DNA of 27,577 nucleotides from JAUYIV01 sp035464675 (GCA_035464675.1 DATHSA010000069.1:1-27577), one strand, 5' to 3'. Positions 17,422 through 26,055 are shown, counted from the stretch's first letter. Notes: generated by a model from the sequence alone, not told the origin. Made by a program: numbers and translations.

Positions 17422-18978
17422 CTAGGGGGCGACCCAGCGCTCCGCCACGGTCTTCATCTCCATGAACAGCCTGAGGTAGTCGGGCCCACCGGCCTTGGCA
17501 TTCGAGCCAGACATCTTGAATCCGCCGAACGGCTGGACCCCCACCAGAGCGCCCGTGATCTTGCGGTTGATGTAGAGGTTGCCGACGTGGAACTCGCGAC
17601 GGGCTCGCTCGATGCGGCTCCGGTCCCGTGAGTAGAGGCCCCCAGTGAGGCCGAATTCCGTGCCGTTGGCGATCTCGAGCGCCTCATCGAAGTCGGAAGC
17701 CCTGATGACCGACAACACCGGCCCGAAGATCTCATGCTGGGCAAGCCGAGCCTGCGGATCGACGTCGGCGAAGATCGTCGGCTCGATGTACCACCCGGCA
17801 TCCCGGTCGATCGCCGAGCCGCCCGTCACCAGGTCTGCCTCCTCGCGGCCCTTGGCGATCTCATCGAGGATCGACCGGTGCTGAGCGGCGGAGATCACCG
17901 GGCCCATGGCGTGGTTGTCCCTGGGCGGCCCGACCGACAGCGCCGTGGCACTTTCCACCACGCGGTCGAGGACCTCGTCGTGGATCGAATCCACGAGGAT
18001 GAGGCGCGAGGCTGCCGAGCACTTCTGGCCCTGGAATCCGTAGGCCGAGCGAACCGCATCGGCCGCCGCCGACTTCAGGTCGGCGGTCTCGTCGACGATC
18101 ATCGCGTCCTTGCCGCCCATCTCCATGTAGGCCCGCTTCAGCCACTTCTGACCCTCATGGACCTTTGCGGAGCGCTCGGCGATGCGAAGGCCGACCTCCT
18201 TCGAACCCGTGAAATTCACGAAACGCGTCTGCGGATGGTCGACGAGGAAGTCGCCTATCTCGCCACCCGGCCCCGGGACATAGTTGACCACGCCGGGCGG
18301 AAAGCCTGCCTGGGTCAGCATCTCCATCCATCGCGCTCCTATCACCGGCGTGTTGGATGCAGGCTTGAGCACCAGGGTGTTGCCGGCGAGCACCGGCCCG
18401 ATCGCCATCCCCACCAGGATCGCCAGGGGGAAGTTCCATGGCGGGATCGCCACGCCGGCACCAATCGGGATGAGGTGGGACTCGTTCTCCTCGCCCGGCC
18501 AGTGAGTGACCGGAACCGGCTCGGCGAGACGAACCGCCTCGCGGGAGTAGTAGTCGACGAAGTCGATCGCCTCGGCGACGTCCGCCTCTGCCTCGAGCCA
18601 GTTCTTGCCCGCCTCGAACGTCTCGATGGCCGCGAGCTCGTACTTGTTGCGCCGCATGATCGCGGCCAGCTTCATCCCGTACCGCGCCCGGTCCTCGGCG
18701 CGAAGCGAGCTCCAGTTGGGAAAGGCCTCCCAGGCGGCGTCGAGAGCCTGCTGCGCCTCCTCGGTCCCGGCCGCCGAGATCGTCCCGATCACCTGATCTG
18801 GCTTGGCGGGGTCGACGCTCTCGATGGTGTCACCCGTCTCGATCGCCTCCCCGGCGATCGTCAGCGGGTAGGAGGCGCCAAGTCGCTCCTCGACGCCTGC
18901 GAGCGCGAGCTCGTAGGCGGCCTTCTTGGCGGGGTCGGTGAAGTCGGAGTACGGCTCAGGTCGGTAGGGCTCGAACAT
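17422..18978 (-). CDS. pruA: L-glutamate gamma-semialdehyde (P5C) dehydrogenase
   Basis: 518 residues, the usual length for the monofunctional RocA/PruA type. It oxidises glutamate-5-semialdehyde (from proline or arginine catabolism) to glutamate with NAD+. Motifs: PPWNFPLAI (179-187), VLKPASNTPVI (203-213), FTGSKEVG (256-263), the general-base Glu286 in MEMGGKD, and the catalytic Cys320 in GFQGQKCSAASR. The conserved C-terminal stretches EIFGPVLSV and PFGGFKMSG are present. No proline dehydrogenase gene lies in the window, so the pathway partner is elsewhere. The ATG at 18978 has no ribosome site; CATACT lies 7 bases upstream, as for a leaderless transcript, and a palindrome at 18995-19010 sits where a repressor or activator would act. 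Confidence 0.95.
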   Translation of the reverse strand: MFEPYRPEPYSDFTDPAKKAAYELALAGVEERLGASYPLTIAGEAIETGDTIESVDPAKPDQVIGTISAAGTEEAQQALDAAWEAFPNWSSLRAEDRARYGMKLAAIMRRNKYELAAIETFEAGKNWLEAEADVAEAIDFVDYYSREAVRLAEPVPVTHWPGEENESHLIPIGAGVAIPPWNFPLAILVGMAIGPVLAGNTLVLKPASNTPVIGARWMEMLTQAGFPPGVVNYVPGPGGEIGDFLVDHPQTRFVNFTGSKEVGLRIAERSAKVHEGQKWLKRAYMEMGGKDAMIVDETADLKSAAADAVRSAYGFQGQKCSAASRLILVDSIHDEVLDRVVESATALSVGPPRDNHAMGPVISAAQHRSILDEIAKGREEADLVTGGSAIDRDAGWYIEPTIFADVDPQARLAQHEIFGPVLSVIRASDFDEALEIANGTEFGLTGGLYSRDRSRIERARREFHVGNLYINRKITGALVGVQPFGGFKMSGSNAKAGGPDYLRLFMEMKTVAERWVAP

Positions 18979-18994
18979 GGGGTCAAGTATGGCG

Positions 18995-19010
18995 GATGGG
19001 GAACCCCATC
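18995..19010. promoter_or_regulatory. Operator-like palindrome before the P5C dehydrogenase gene
   Basis: GATGGGG-AA-CCCCATC: two perfect 7-base arms around a 2-base centre, 17 to 32 bases upstream of the start codon and just upstream of the possible -10 (CATACT, 18991-18986). The position suits an operator overlapping the -35 region. The regulator is not known. The 113-base gap also holds a weak GCCGG-GTT-CCGGC hairpin (19044-19056) downstream of the transporter gene. Confidence 0.45.
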
Positions 19011-19091
19011 TCCCGTGGCGGACATCCTCTCGAAGCGCAGCGTGCCGGGTTCCGGCCCGTCCGTCTTCCGCGCACCGGATGCTGTACGCCG

Positions 19092-20420
19092 CTACTCAGG
19101 CACCAGGTCCGCCGGCTGCCATCGCCGTGGCATGTCATCCACTCCCTGAAGCACCAGCCGGCCCGCAAGCAGGAAGACCACCAGGGCTCCCAGGGCGAAT
19201 TCGCGGGGGAGGCCGCCGACCGTGACGATCAGGCCCCACGTCAACGGGCCGAGGAGGGTGGCGAACCGGCCCACAGTGGCGTACAGGCCGTAGAACTCAC
19301 CGAGGTACCTCGGTGGAGAGATCCGCTGCATGTAGACCCGGTCGGCCGCCCAGGTCGCGCCGAGAGCCAGCCCGCCCAACCCGCCCAGCGGCCACGCCAG
19401 CGCCTTCGTCCCGCTCCCCCCAGCGATGATCCCGACGACCATCGCCGCCATCCATGCGTAGAGGACCGAGTGGAGGAGCCGGCGCGGGCCGACGCGATCG
19501 ACGAGGCGGCCCCCCGAAAACCCGCCGATGATCGCCGCAGTGATCGCCACCGTCAGCAGTGCCTGCAACTCGCCCGAGGTGAATCCCAGCTCCTCCTTTG
19601 CGTAGATGGTGAGGTACCCGCCGATCAATGTGTTGATGGCATCGGTGTAGAGAAAGCGCCCCACGAGGAAACGGGCCACCCCGTCGTGGTGGCGAGCCCG
19701 CCGCCACGACGCAATCAGCCGGCGAACGCTCGAACGGAGGGAGGGCGGGTCACCGGGCTCCCGGCGGCGAGGGCGCTCCCGCACCCAGAGGAAGGTCGGG
19801 ATTGCAAAGACCGTGAACAGGACCGCGATGATCCTGAAGACCGTCGGGAAGCCCTGGGAGTCGAGGAAGAAATAGCCGACGGCGACCGCGATGAACGACC
19901 CCAGGTACCCGACGGCGATCCCGACGCCTGATACGACGCCGACGTTGTCGGGGGTCGACACGTCCGGCAGAAGGGCGTCGTACACGACAGACCCAAGGTT
20001 GAAACCGATGAGCGCGACCGAGAAGAGCGCCAGTGACGCGACGACTCCGACCGACGCGAGAAAGAAGGTGGGCACCACCGCGAGCACCGTCATCGGCAGC
20101 AGGTAGCGGAGTCTGGTGCCCCGGTGATCGCTGCGAGCCCCGATCCAGGGACCGAGAACGATCACCACGATCATGGCCGTGTCGACCGCGACCGTCAGGG
20201 CAAGGTCGGCGGGATCGCCCCGGCTCAGCCAGGCCGGCAGGTCGGGCAGACGCTCCTGATTCTCGGTGAGCCACTCGGCGAAGAAGAGGGATCCGACCCC
20301 GAGGGCGAAGATCGTGTTTGCGAGGTCATAGATGGCCCACGAGGCGACGCTGAGTCTCCCGGGCCGCCAGGTGGCTTTCACGCTGCGACGGTACCCGAGA
20401 GGTCGATTCGTGGCGGACAT
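19092..20420 (-). CDS. MFS transporter, UMF1 (Atg22-like) family
   Basis: 442 residues with about twelve TM segments. The N-terminal signature VASWAIYDLANTIFALGVG (about 25-43) is typical of the UMF1/Atg22-like branch of the major facilitator superfamily, as is the following stretch predicting a non-cytoplasmic loop before the next helix. A cytoplasmic central loop rich in Arg/Pro (about 215-245, RERPRRREPGDPP) separates the two six-helix halves. The substrate is unknown; eukaryotic relatives export amino acids from vacuoles, but that cannot be transferred with confidence. GGAG lies 6-7 bases before the ATG at 20420, supporting the start. It is on the same strand as the P5C dehydrogenase gene, 113 bases upstream, and divergent from a small-protein gene. 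Confidence 0.9.
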   Translation of the reverse strand: MSATNRPLGYRRSVKATWRPGRLSVASWAIYDLANTIFALGVGSLFFAEWLTENQERLPDLPAWLSRGDPADLALTVAVDTAMIVVIVLGPWIGARSDHRGTRLRYLLPMTVLAVVPTFFLASVGVVASLALFSVALIGFNLGSVVYDALLPDVSTPDNVGVVSGVGIAVGYLGSFIAVAVGYFFLDSQGFPTVFRIIAVLFTVFAIPTFLWVRERPRRREPGDPPSLRSSVRRLIASWRRARHHDGVARFLVGRFLYTDAINTLIGGYLTIYAKEELGFTSGELQALLTVAITAAIIGGFSGGRLVDRVGPRRLLHSVLYAWMAAMVVGIIAGGSGTKALAWPLGGLGGLALGATWAADRVYMQRISPPRYLGEFYGLYATVGRFATLLGPLTWGLIVTVGGLPREFALGALVVFLLAGRLVLQGVDDMPRRWQPADLVPE

Positions 20421-20555
20421 CGATGACTCCGGGCACAGCCCGAATGCGACGGGAGAGGGCTTTACGACGGCACATTCAGCCTCGCCCCGGCGGTTTCGAG
20501 AACGCGAAAAACGGGGAACCCGATTCTGTCACACCCGCGTCGTACGGTGAGTGCC

Positions 20556-20723
20556 ATGAGAGCCCTGAACCCCATTCAAACGAGACTCCCGCTCACCGAG
20601 CAGACTCGCGTCGAGGCATGGCTCGCCAGCCTGGGCCTGACGGCGACCGAAGTCACCGAGTGCCCCGTTCTCGACTGCGTCGTGTGCTCGGCCGAAGAGT
20701 CCCCGACCCCCAAGGCTGCGTAG
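20556..20723 (+). CDS. Small Cys-rich protein, 55 residues, unrecognised
   Basis: The predicted protein begins MRALNPIQTRLPLTEQ and continues through a short amphipathic stretch (RVEAWLASLGL) into a Cys cluster (Cys36, Cys41, Cys44; TECPVLDCVVC) and a Pro/Lys tail. The Cys spacing could hold a metal or a disulphide. Codon third positions are strongly G/C, like the neighbouring genes, and GGTGAG plus a TACGGT hexamer 7 bases before the ATG support expression. It has no signal peptide. It lies between the divergent transporter (135-base gap) and the convergent phosphoribosyltransferase. I do not know a family for it; at this length chance coding cannot be excluded. Confidence 0.55.
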   Translation: MRALNPIQTRLPLTEQTRVEAWLASLGLTATEVTECPVLDCVVCSAEESPTPKAA

Positions 20724-20795
20724 CGCCTGCCAAAGGGCGGGGGCACCGCGAGCGTCCCAGCGCCTGTCGGCTTGCTGCTTGCTGCGCTCGACGCC

Positions 20796-21470
20796 TTACG
20801 CCCCGCTGAGCAGCGCCTCGACCTCGCGGTCACTGACCTGGGAGAACTCCTGGTACCACTCCCCCACGGCCCGAAAGTGGTCGGGCTGGCGGGGACAGAC
20901 CATCTCATCGACGTCGGCGGCGAGACGGGCCACCGTCGCCGGAGGCCCCACCGGGATCGCACAGATCAGCGTCTCCGGCTCGAGCCGCCTCAGGTACTGG
21001 AGGGCTGCCTGAAGCGTGGCACCGGTGGCCACGCCATCGTCGACCACGATCACCGTCCGGTCGGCGACCTGGAGGTCCGTGGCCCCGTACGCCTCTTGCC
21101 GGCCGCGCAGCTTCTCGATCGCCCGCTCAACGGCCATCTCCAATTGGGGCCTCGATATCCCGAGCCTCCTGACGGTGATCTCATCGATGAGCGTCACGCC
21201 ATCGGGCGCCACCGCGCCGATGGCGAACTCGGGGTTACCGGGGGCCCCCACCTTCCCGGCGACGACGACGCCGAGCTCGGCGTCGAGAGCCTCGGCGATG
21301 GGCCGGGCCACCGGCAGCCCTCCGCGCGGGATCCCCAGCACGAGAGCATCCTCGCCGGCATGATCGGAGAGAAGGCCTGCGAGCACGTTGCCCGCTTCCG
21401 TTCGGTTGCGATAGCGCTCCACCCACTCGAGGGTACCGGCCTGCTGCGCCCAGTCGATCTCGCTCGCCAT
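20796..21470 (-). CDS. Phosphoribosyltransferase-domain protein
   Basis: 224 residues, type I PRTase fold. The PRPP-binding loop is VIVVDDGVATGATL (about 140-153), with the paired acidic residues and TGAT turn conserved. Upstream landmarks are VLGIPRGGLPVA (about 44-55) and VVAGKVGAPGNPEFAIGAV (about 69-87), which are characteristic of the 'predicted phosphoribosyltransferase' group (COG1926 type), not of the purine or pyrimidine salvage enzymes. The accepting substrate is unknown. Only 32 bases separate its start from that of the divergent diacylglycerol-kinase-like gene, and no ribosome site precedes the ATG. The divergent pairing may mean shared control, but no functional link is obvious. 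Confidence 0.88.
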   Translation of the reverse strand: MASEIDWAQQAGTLEWVERYRNRTEAGNVLAGLLSDHAGEDALVLGIPRGGLPVARPIAEALDAELGVVVAGKVGAPGNPEFAIGAVAPDGVTLIDEITVRRLGISRPQLEMAVERAIEKLRGRQEAYGATDLQVADRTVIVVDDGVATGATLQAALQYLRRLEPETLICAIPVGPPATVARLAADVDEMVCPRQPDHFRAVGEWYQEFSQVSDREVEALLSGA

Positions 21471-21490
21471 CTGGTGCCGTCGGTGCCGGG

Positions 21491-21496
21491 TACGCT
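21491..21496 (+). promoter_or_regulatory. Possible -10 (TACGCT) for a leaderless diacylglycerol-kinase-like gene
   Basis: TACGCT fits TAnnnT and ends 6 bases before the ATG at 21503. There is no ribosome site, so initiation at or beside the A of the start codon is likely. A -35 would fall inside the start of the divergent phosphoribosyltransferase gene. Confidence 0.4.
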
Positions 21497-21502
21497 CGCC
21501 GC

Positions 21503-22408
21503 ATGCGACGCCTGATCCTTGTCGCCAACCCTGCTGCCTCAGGATTCACTGCCTCGCTCCACCGCGATGTCGTGTCGATCCTTCAGTCAGGCTTCGTCGT
21601 CACCCCCGTCTGGCCCGACGGCGCCGCCGAAGCGCGGGTGGCGGCCGCCGACGCCGCCGCGGAGGGATACGACATCGTCGTGGCGATGGGCGGCGACGGC
21701 GTGGCCCACCAGGTGGCCAACGGGCTCATCGGTTCGGAGACGGCGCTCGGCGTCGTCCCTGCGGGCACCACCAACGTGCTTCGGCGGGTGCTCGGCCTGC
21801 CCAGGAAGCCCCTCGAGGCGGCCAGAGTGATCGCCCGATCTCAGGGATGGCGCTTCCTCCCCACGATGCGCCTCGAATCGAACGGCCCCGACGGGGAGGA
21901 GACCCGTCATGCCTCGTTCGCCGCCGGAGTGGGCTTCGACGCCGAGGTGATCCGTGAGTCGGAGAAGCGGCCCATCAAGAAGGTGGGGGCAGGCACCCTC
22001 CACTACGTCCGCAGCACCCTGCGGGTCGCCCTCGGTGGGTACCGGCGGCGGCGGCAGAACCTGAGGGTGACGGTGGATGGCCGCCCCTCGAACGCACTCG
22101 CGGCCATCGTCCAGGTCCACGACACATTCACCTACCTCGGCAGACGATCCCTGAGCCTGGGCACTCCGCCTCCGGTGGCGGTCAGCGTCCGCCGTGTCAC
22201 CGCCACCCGACTTGCCCGGCTGGTCGCACGGGCGATGCGAGACCGCCCGATCGACACGATCCGGGGCATCGAGGCGTGGCCCGGCTTCGCTCGCATGACT
22301 GTCGATGCCGAGCCCGCATCGTGGATGGAGGCTGACGGCGAGTTGATCGGTCGCATCTCACGACTCGAGGCGATCCCGGAGCCGGCCCGACTTCGGGTGG
22401 TCGAGTAG
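21503..22408 (+). CDS. Diacylglycerol kinase / lipid kinase family protein (YegS/LCB5 type)
   Basis: 301 residues. The catalytic N-terminal domain has the opening strand LILVANPAASG (4-14), the nucleotide-binding AMGGDGVAHQVANGL (61-75) and VVPAGTTNVLRRVLGLP (84-100), all typical of the diacylglycerol-kinase catalytic family that phosphorylates lipid hydroxyls with ATP. The C-terminal beta-sandwich (about 130-301) ends with an acidic-site segment EPASWMEADGELIG matching the 'xxxDGE' motif of the family. The lipid substrate (diacylglycerol or another membrane lipid) cannot be fixed. The protein is soluble and should act at the membrane surface. It converges with the next operon, with a 37-base gap. 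Confidence 0.92.
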   Translation: MRRLILVANPAASGFTASLHRDVVSILQSGFVVTPVWPDGAAEARVAAADAAAEGYDIVVAMGGDGVAHQVANGLIGSETALGVVPAGTTNVLRRVLGLPRKPLEAARVIARSQGWRFLPTMRLESNGPDGEETRHASFAAGVGFDAEVIRESEKRPIKKVGAGTLHYVRSTLRVALGGYRRRRQNLRVTVDGRPSNALAAIVQVHDTFTYLGRRSLSLGTPPPVAVSVRRVTATRLARLVARAMRDRPIDTIRGIEAWPGFARMTVDAEPASWMEADGELIGRISRLEAIPEPARLRVVE

Positions 22409-22445
22409 GACGGCCCGAATCACGCGTCGCCCGGTGGCTGGAACT

Positions 22446-23303
22446 TCAGGCCTGAAGGCCCTCCGCGACCCGATGCCCTTCGGCCAGGCGGCGGACACCC
22501 TCGAGATCGAGGACTCCCAGCTCCGTCACCACAGAGTCGAAGGCGGGCAAGCGGACAACCTCCAGCGCCGCCGAAGCGGCGGCGGCCGCAGCTGCCCGAT
22601 CGAAGAGGGCGGCGGGCAGCACCTTGTCGGCCGAGGCGAGCACCAGCACCCGCGCCCCGACGTTCGACGCCTCCTTGGCGAGGACGCCGGTACCGGCGAC
22701 GTTGATCGCCGCCTCGGGTCCCAGGGCGTGCGCCCCGACGAGCACCACATCGACGGCATAGAGGGTGTCGGGTACCTGGGAATCGCCGACGATCTCCACC
22801 GGGATGCCCGCCCCACTCAAGTCGGCCGCCATCCGGCGAGCCTCATCCGGGATGGGCGAGGTGACACAGATCGTCCGGATCCCCTTGTCGCGCGCGGCTA
22901 TCAGCGCGGCTCGCACCGACGACGAGGCGCCCGAGGTGAGGACCGCCCCGCCTTCGGGGATCAGCGCGGCCCCTACGGTCGACAGGATCTCCACCGAGGC
23001 CGCGAGGCGCTTCTGGAATCCTCTCGCCTCGGCGGCGGCGTTGCCGGGCCCCTCGTCGATCGCGAGGAGGGCGGCGTTGGCGAGAGCGACCAATGGAGCC
23101 AGTGCGGGCTGCCGCCGCACGATCTCCGCGGCCACCTGCTCTACGGCGTCGGGGTAACACTCCGGTGCGAAGCGAACGACCGCTTCGATGAAGTCCGCGA
23201 GGTCGGTCGCGGCGAGAGCGCCCACCTCGGCGGCGCCACCATGGGGTGACCTCAGCAGTGCGCCCAAGCGGCGATATGACGGCCAGTCGAGCCACTGCTT
23301 CAC
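22446..23303 (-). CDS. eIF2B/MtnA-fold protein lacking the catalytic residues
   Basis: 285 residues from a GTG (23303) that overlaps the stop of the upstream GTPase gene (GTGA, 4 bases). The N-terminal half is helical. The C-terminal Rossmann-like half (about 118-235) follows the eIF2B alpha/beta/delta and methylthioribose-1-phosphate isomerase pattern: VLTSGASSSVRAAL, GIPVEIVGDS, VVLVGAHALG, AGTGVLAKEA. The MtnA catalytic Cys position reads Gly/Ser (TSGASSS), and the catalytic Asp of GAD is His192 (GAHALG). The conserved Asn-Lys is changed to Asn-Val. So isomerase activity is unlikely, and a binding or regulatory role is inferred. It is the third gene of an operon with two GTPases; its role may depend on them. 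Longer frames upstream are shadows. Confidence 0.8.
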   Translation of the reverse strand: MKQWLDWPSYRRLGALLRSPHGGAAEVGALAATDLADFIEAVVRFAPECYPDAVEQVAAEIVRRQPALAPLVALANAALLAIDEGPGNAAAEARGFQKRLAASVEILSTVGAALIPEGGAVLTSGASSSVRAALIAARDKGIRTICVTSPIPDEARRMAADLSGAGIPVEIVGDSQVPDTLYAVDVVLVGAHALGPEAAINVAGTGVLAKEASNVGARVLVLASADKVLPAALFDRAAAAAAASAALEVVRLPAFDSVVTELGVLDLEGVRRLAEGHRVAEGLQA

Positions 23304-24547
23304 TCGATCGTCATCCCCAGGAGATCCGACTCGGCCATCGTGGCGTCCACGGCGAGGCCGGCGACCGCTGCAGCCAGCGACGCCCGCTCCCATAAGATCT
23401 CGCGGAGCCGCGAGCCGATCCTTGCCTGGAGCTGAGCGTCGAGGATGGCGACGGCCTCGGCGCGCCGCCCCGGATCGAGCGACGTGCCGGACCCGCCCCG
23501 AGGGATCCGCTGCTCCATCGCCTCCACGGATCCCCGCAACTCGTCGTCGAGCCTGTCCGGTTCGAATGTCTGGCGGATCCGGGTGCCGTACGGCCCGCCG
23601 GCCTCGATCGACAGCCGGAGCACCAGCTGGTCCAGCGAACGCAACGCCTCCTCGTAGACGGCGACGCTCGGGCCATCGACGGCGAGCCGGGACGCAACCT
23701 GCGTTCGGAACTCGTCCCATCGACGCTCGAAGTCCAGCGGCCCGCTCGTGGCGATCCCCATGGCTCCGGCCACATCCCGCGCCGTCCGGCGGATGTCCTC
23801 GATGATCCTCCCGAGGTGCACGAGCTTCTCGTCGAGGCGCCCCCCGAGATGATCGACGAGGGCATCGATCCCGATGGGGACTCCTTCGGCGGGATCAGCG
23901 GCGACCTCGAACACGATGGGCTGCTCGATGCCGTCGGCGACGAGCAGATCGACCAGATGATCGCGCATCATGACCCGCTCGTCCTCGGTGATCAGATCGA
24001 CCTGATTCAGCACGAAGATCAGGCGGTCGGCGGCGTGAGCATTGGGTGCGATGAAGTCCTTGTGGACCACGGCGTCTGCGTACTTGACCGGGTCGAACAC
24101 CCAGACCGCAACATCGACCGATGGCAGCAGCTGCTCGACGCGCCGCCGGTGCGAGAACACCAGCGAGTCGACGTCGATCATGTCGAGGATCGCGAGATCG
24201 GGGAACCGGTCCTGCTCGAGGCGTTCCGAGACCTCGAGGCGGTCGAGCAGGGTGTGCAGTGCCCTCTCGGCATGGTCGGGGATCCAGGCGAGCGGCTCCG
24301 TGGTGTGCGGCCTGACCGGGCTCGTGGACGCCACCGGCTTGCCCGCGATGGCGTTGAGCAGGCTGGACTTGCCGGCACCGGTCCCGCCGAGAAGGGCCAA
24401 CACGAGTGTCGACCCGAGGTGGCCCACGCGGCTCCGAGCCGTGAGCGACGAAGTCCGGGCTGCACGGAGATCGTCGGGGTGGAGATGATCCTGGGCGAGG
24501 CCCACCACGAGGTCGAGTCCGTCGACGATCGAAACGACGTCGGTCAT
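23300..24547 (-). CDS. P-loop GTPase, second of a pair (YfjP/dynamin-like superfamily)
   Basis: 415 residues. The ATG at 24547 overlaps the stop of the first GTPase gene by 4 bases (ATGA), fixing the start. G1 is GGTGAGKSS (54-62). A conserved Thr-Thr in HTTEPLAW (82-83) may be G2. G3 reads LDMIDVDS (121-128), close to the D-x-P-D-x-D-S form of this family. G4 is NQVD (181-184). The C-terminal half is helical (about 240-415), with no clear TM segment. The family includes bacterial GTPases related to YfjP and dynamin-like proteins; some act in pairs on membranes. The function here is unknown. The overlaps imply equimolar production with its two neighbours. Confidence 0.85.
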   Translation of the reverse strand: MTDVVSIVDGLDLVVGLAQDHLHPDDLRAARTSSLTARSRVGHLGSTLVLALLGGTGAGKSSLLNAIAGKPVASTSPVRPHTTEPLAWIPDHAERALHTLLDRLEVSERLEQDRFPDLAILDMIDVDSLVFSHRRRVEQLLPSVDVAVWVFDPVKYADAVVHKDFIAPNAHAADRLIFVLNQVDLITEDERVMMRDHLVDLLVADGIEQPIVFEVAADPAEGVPIGIDALVDHLGGRLDEKLVHLGRIIEDIRRTARDVAGAMGIATSGPLDFERRWDEFRTQVASRLAVDGPSVAVYEEALRSLDQLVLRLSIEAGGPYGTRIRQTFEPDRLDDELRGSVEAMEQRIPRGGSGTSLDPGRRAEAVAILDAQLQARIGSRLREILWERASLAAAVAGLAVDATMAESDLLGMTIE

Positions 24548-25980
24548 CCGCGGATCATCAGGTCGGCCAGCAGGCCATCGGGCGGCCCGAAACCGAGCAC
24601 CTCTGTGAATCGCGTGGAGTCCGCCTGGAAAATGCCTTCTATCTCGGCCTCGAGCCTGCGGACGGCCGCGTCCGACGCCCCCGGGTGTCGGGCCAACAGG
24701 CGGGTTCCCTTCCTGTCGGGCCGGAAGCCCCGATCGACCGCCATTCGCCGCACGAGACCGCTGAACCGCTCGATCCGTCGGCGGCGCACCGGACGCCCCG
24801 AGACCTCGGCGGCGACGGCGGAAATGTCGGCCATCCACGAGGCGACGCGATCGCGGGCTGCGTCCTGCAGCCCGGGGCCGTGACCGAAGAGTCCGGTATC
24901 GGTCAGGTCGGGTGCGATACCGGCCCACTGCTCGGCGACGGTGCGCGCGGCGCGCCCCGCCCGACGTGCGGCACCCGACGCAAGGGCGGAGACGAAGGCC
25001 GCGGAGTCGTCGGCCGTCTCGGCGAACTCCCCGCGCCGGAGGTCCTGCAACATCCCGGCCGAGGCAAGTCCGTAGGAGATGCGCACCGGGTCGAGCAGCG
25101 TGACACGCCGGCTCTCCGCCACGATCAACATCGAGCGGATCATGGAGAGCGACTCCTCGAGCCGGGCGATTCCCCGCTCGATCCCCTCCCGCACGATCGC
25201 CGCCCGCTCCACCGGCTCGGCCATCGCCTCGAGCTCCTTGCGCAGCCCGGCTATCCACTCACCGGGCAGCCCGCCGGTCTCATCGGAGACAGGACCTTCG
25301 GCGATGGCGACGATCGACCCCCGGTCGGGCCGCGCCAGGAGGCCGCGCCCGGAGAGCTTGGCGGTGTAGTCGTCGACGAGGGTGCGACTCGGTTCTGGCG
25401 CTGTCGGCGTCCGGTTGAGGACAAAGATGATCGGCATCCCGCGGTCGCGCGCCTGGTCGGCCATCTCGAACCCCGCGGCGTCCGCGTAGCGGCTGGCGCC
25501 GGCGACGAGCACACAGACGTCGGCGACGGCGAGGATCTGTGAGGCGATGCGCTCTCCGCGCTCGTCGACGACCCCGGGGGGCGGAGTGTCCACGACGACG
25601 ATGCCCTCGGGCGGGGGTCGGAGCGTGTCGACCAGACGCCCCGGCATTCGCCTCCGCAGCGCATCGAGCGTGGGCGGGAGCCGGGTGCCCGTCCAGGCGA
25701 CCGGCTCGATCGTCGTCGGCCGTCTCGTGCCTCCGTGGCTGATGCGTCGGCGAGCCAGGGAGTTGACCAGGGTGGACTTCCCACTTCCGGACACGCCGGC
25801 CACCGCCACGACCAGGGCCCCACCCGGCTCCTCGAGCCGCGGAGCGAGGTACTCCGCGGCCAGGCTGTACGTGTCGAGGCGGGCACGCTCGGCCGCGTCT
25901 CCCAGCAGCGACAGGTTCGCCCGCATCAGGGCGTCGCCGATCCTCTGCAGGGACTCCGGTGACGGAGCGTGGTCGATCAT
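24544..25980 (-). CDS. P-loop GTPase, first of a pair
   Basis: 478 residues and the first gene of the three-gene operon. G1 is GVSGSGKST (62-70), Thr89-Thr90 (RRPTTIEP) is a likely G2, G3 is DTPPPG (131-136), and G4 is a degenerate NRTP (189-192) in place of NKxD, so guanine specificity is uncertain. The long C-terminal region (about 230-478) is helical and Arg-rich with no signal peptide. It resembles its downstream neighbour in P-loop, Thr-Thr and strand order, suggesting an ancient duplication and a heteromeric pair. The ATG at 25980 lacks a ribosome site; an in-frame ATG at 25998 is an alternative. It is divergent from rmuC across 191 bases. Confidence 0.85.
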   Translation of the reverse strand: MIDHAPSPESLQRIGDALMRANLSLLGDAAERARLDTYSLAAEYLAPRLEEPGGALVVAVAGVSGSGKSTLVNSLARRRISHGGTRRPTTIEPVAWTGTRLPPTLDALRRRMPGRLVDTLRPPPEGIVVVDTPPPGVVDERGERIASQILAVADVCVLVAGASRYADAAGFEMADQARDRGMPIIFVLNRTPTAPEPSRTLVDDYTAKLSGRGLLARPDRGSIVAIAEGPVSDETGGLPGEWIAGLRKELEAMAEPVERAAIVREGIERGIARLEESLSMIRSMLIVAESRRVTLLDPVRISYGLASAGMLQDLRRGEFAETADDSAAFVSALASGAARRAGRAARTVAEQWAGIAPDLTDTGLFGHGPGLQDAARDRVASWMADISAVAAEVSGRPVRRRRIERFSGLVRRMAVDRGFRPDRKGTRLLARHPGASDAAVRRLEAEIEGIFQADSTRFTEVLGFGPPDGLLADLMIRG

Positions 25981-26055
25981 GTGCGCCGATTGTGGCATAC
26001 GACGGAGGCCCGGGTGCCACCGCACGGGGCAGGTCTTCGCGTCAGGAATCGTGGT

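Noticed and set aside
23304..23720. N-terminal extension of the eIF2B-like protein
   Set aside because: It is a shadow of the second GTPase gene; the GTGA overlap gives a family-like length.
24548..25258. N-terminal extension of the second GTPase
   Set aside because: The extension is Arg/Gly-rich sequence in the wrong frame of the first GTPase gene; the ATGA overlap marks the true start.
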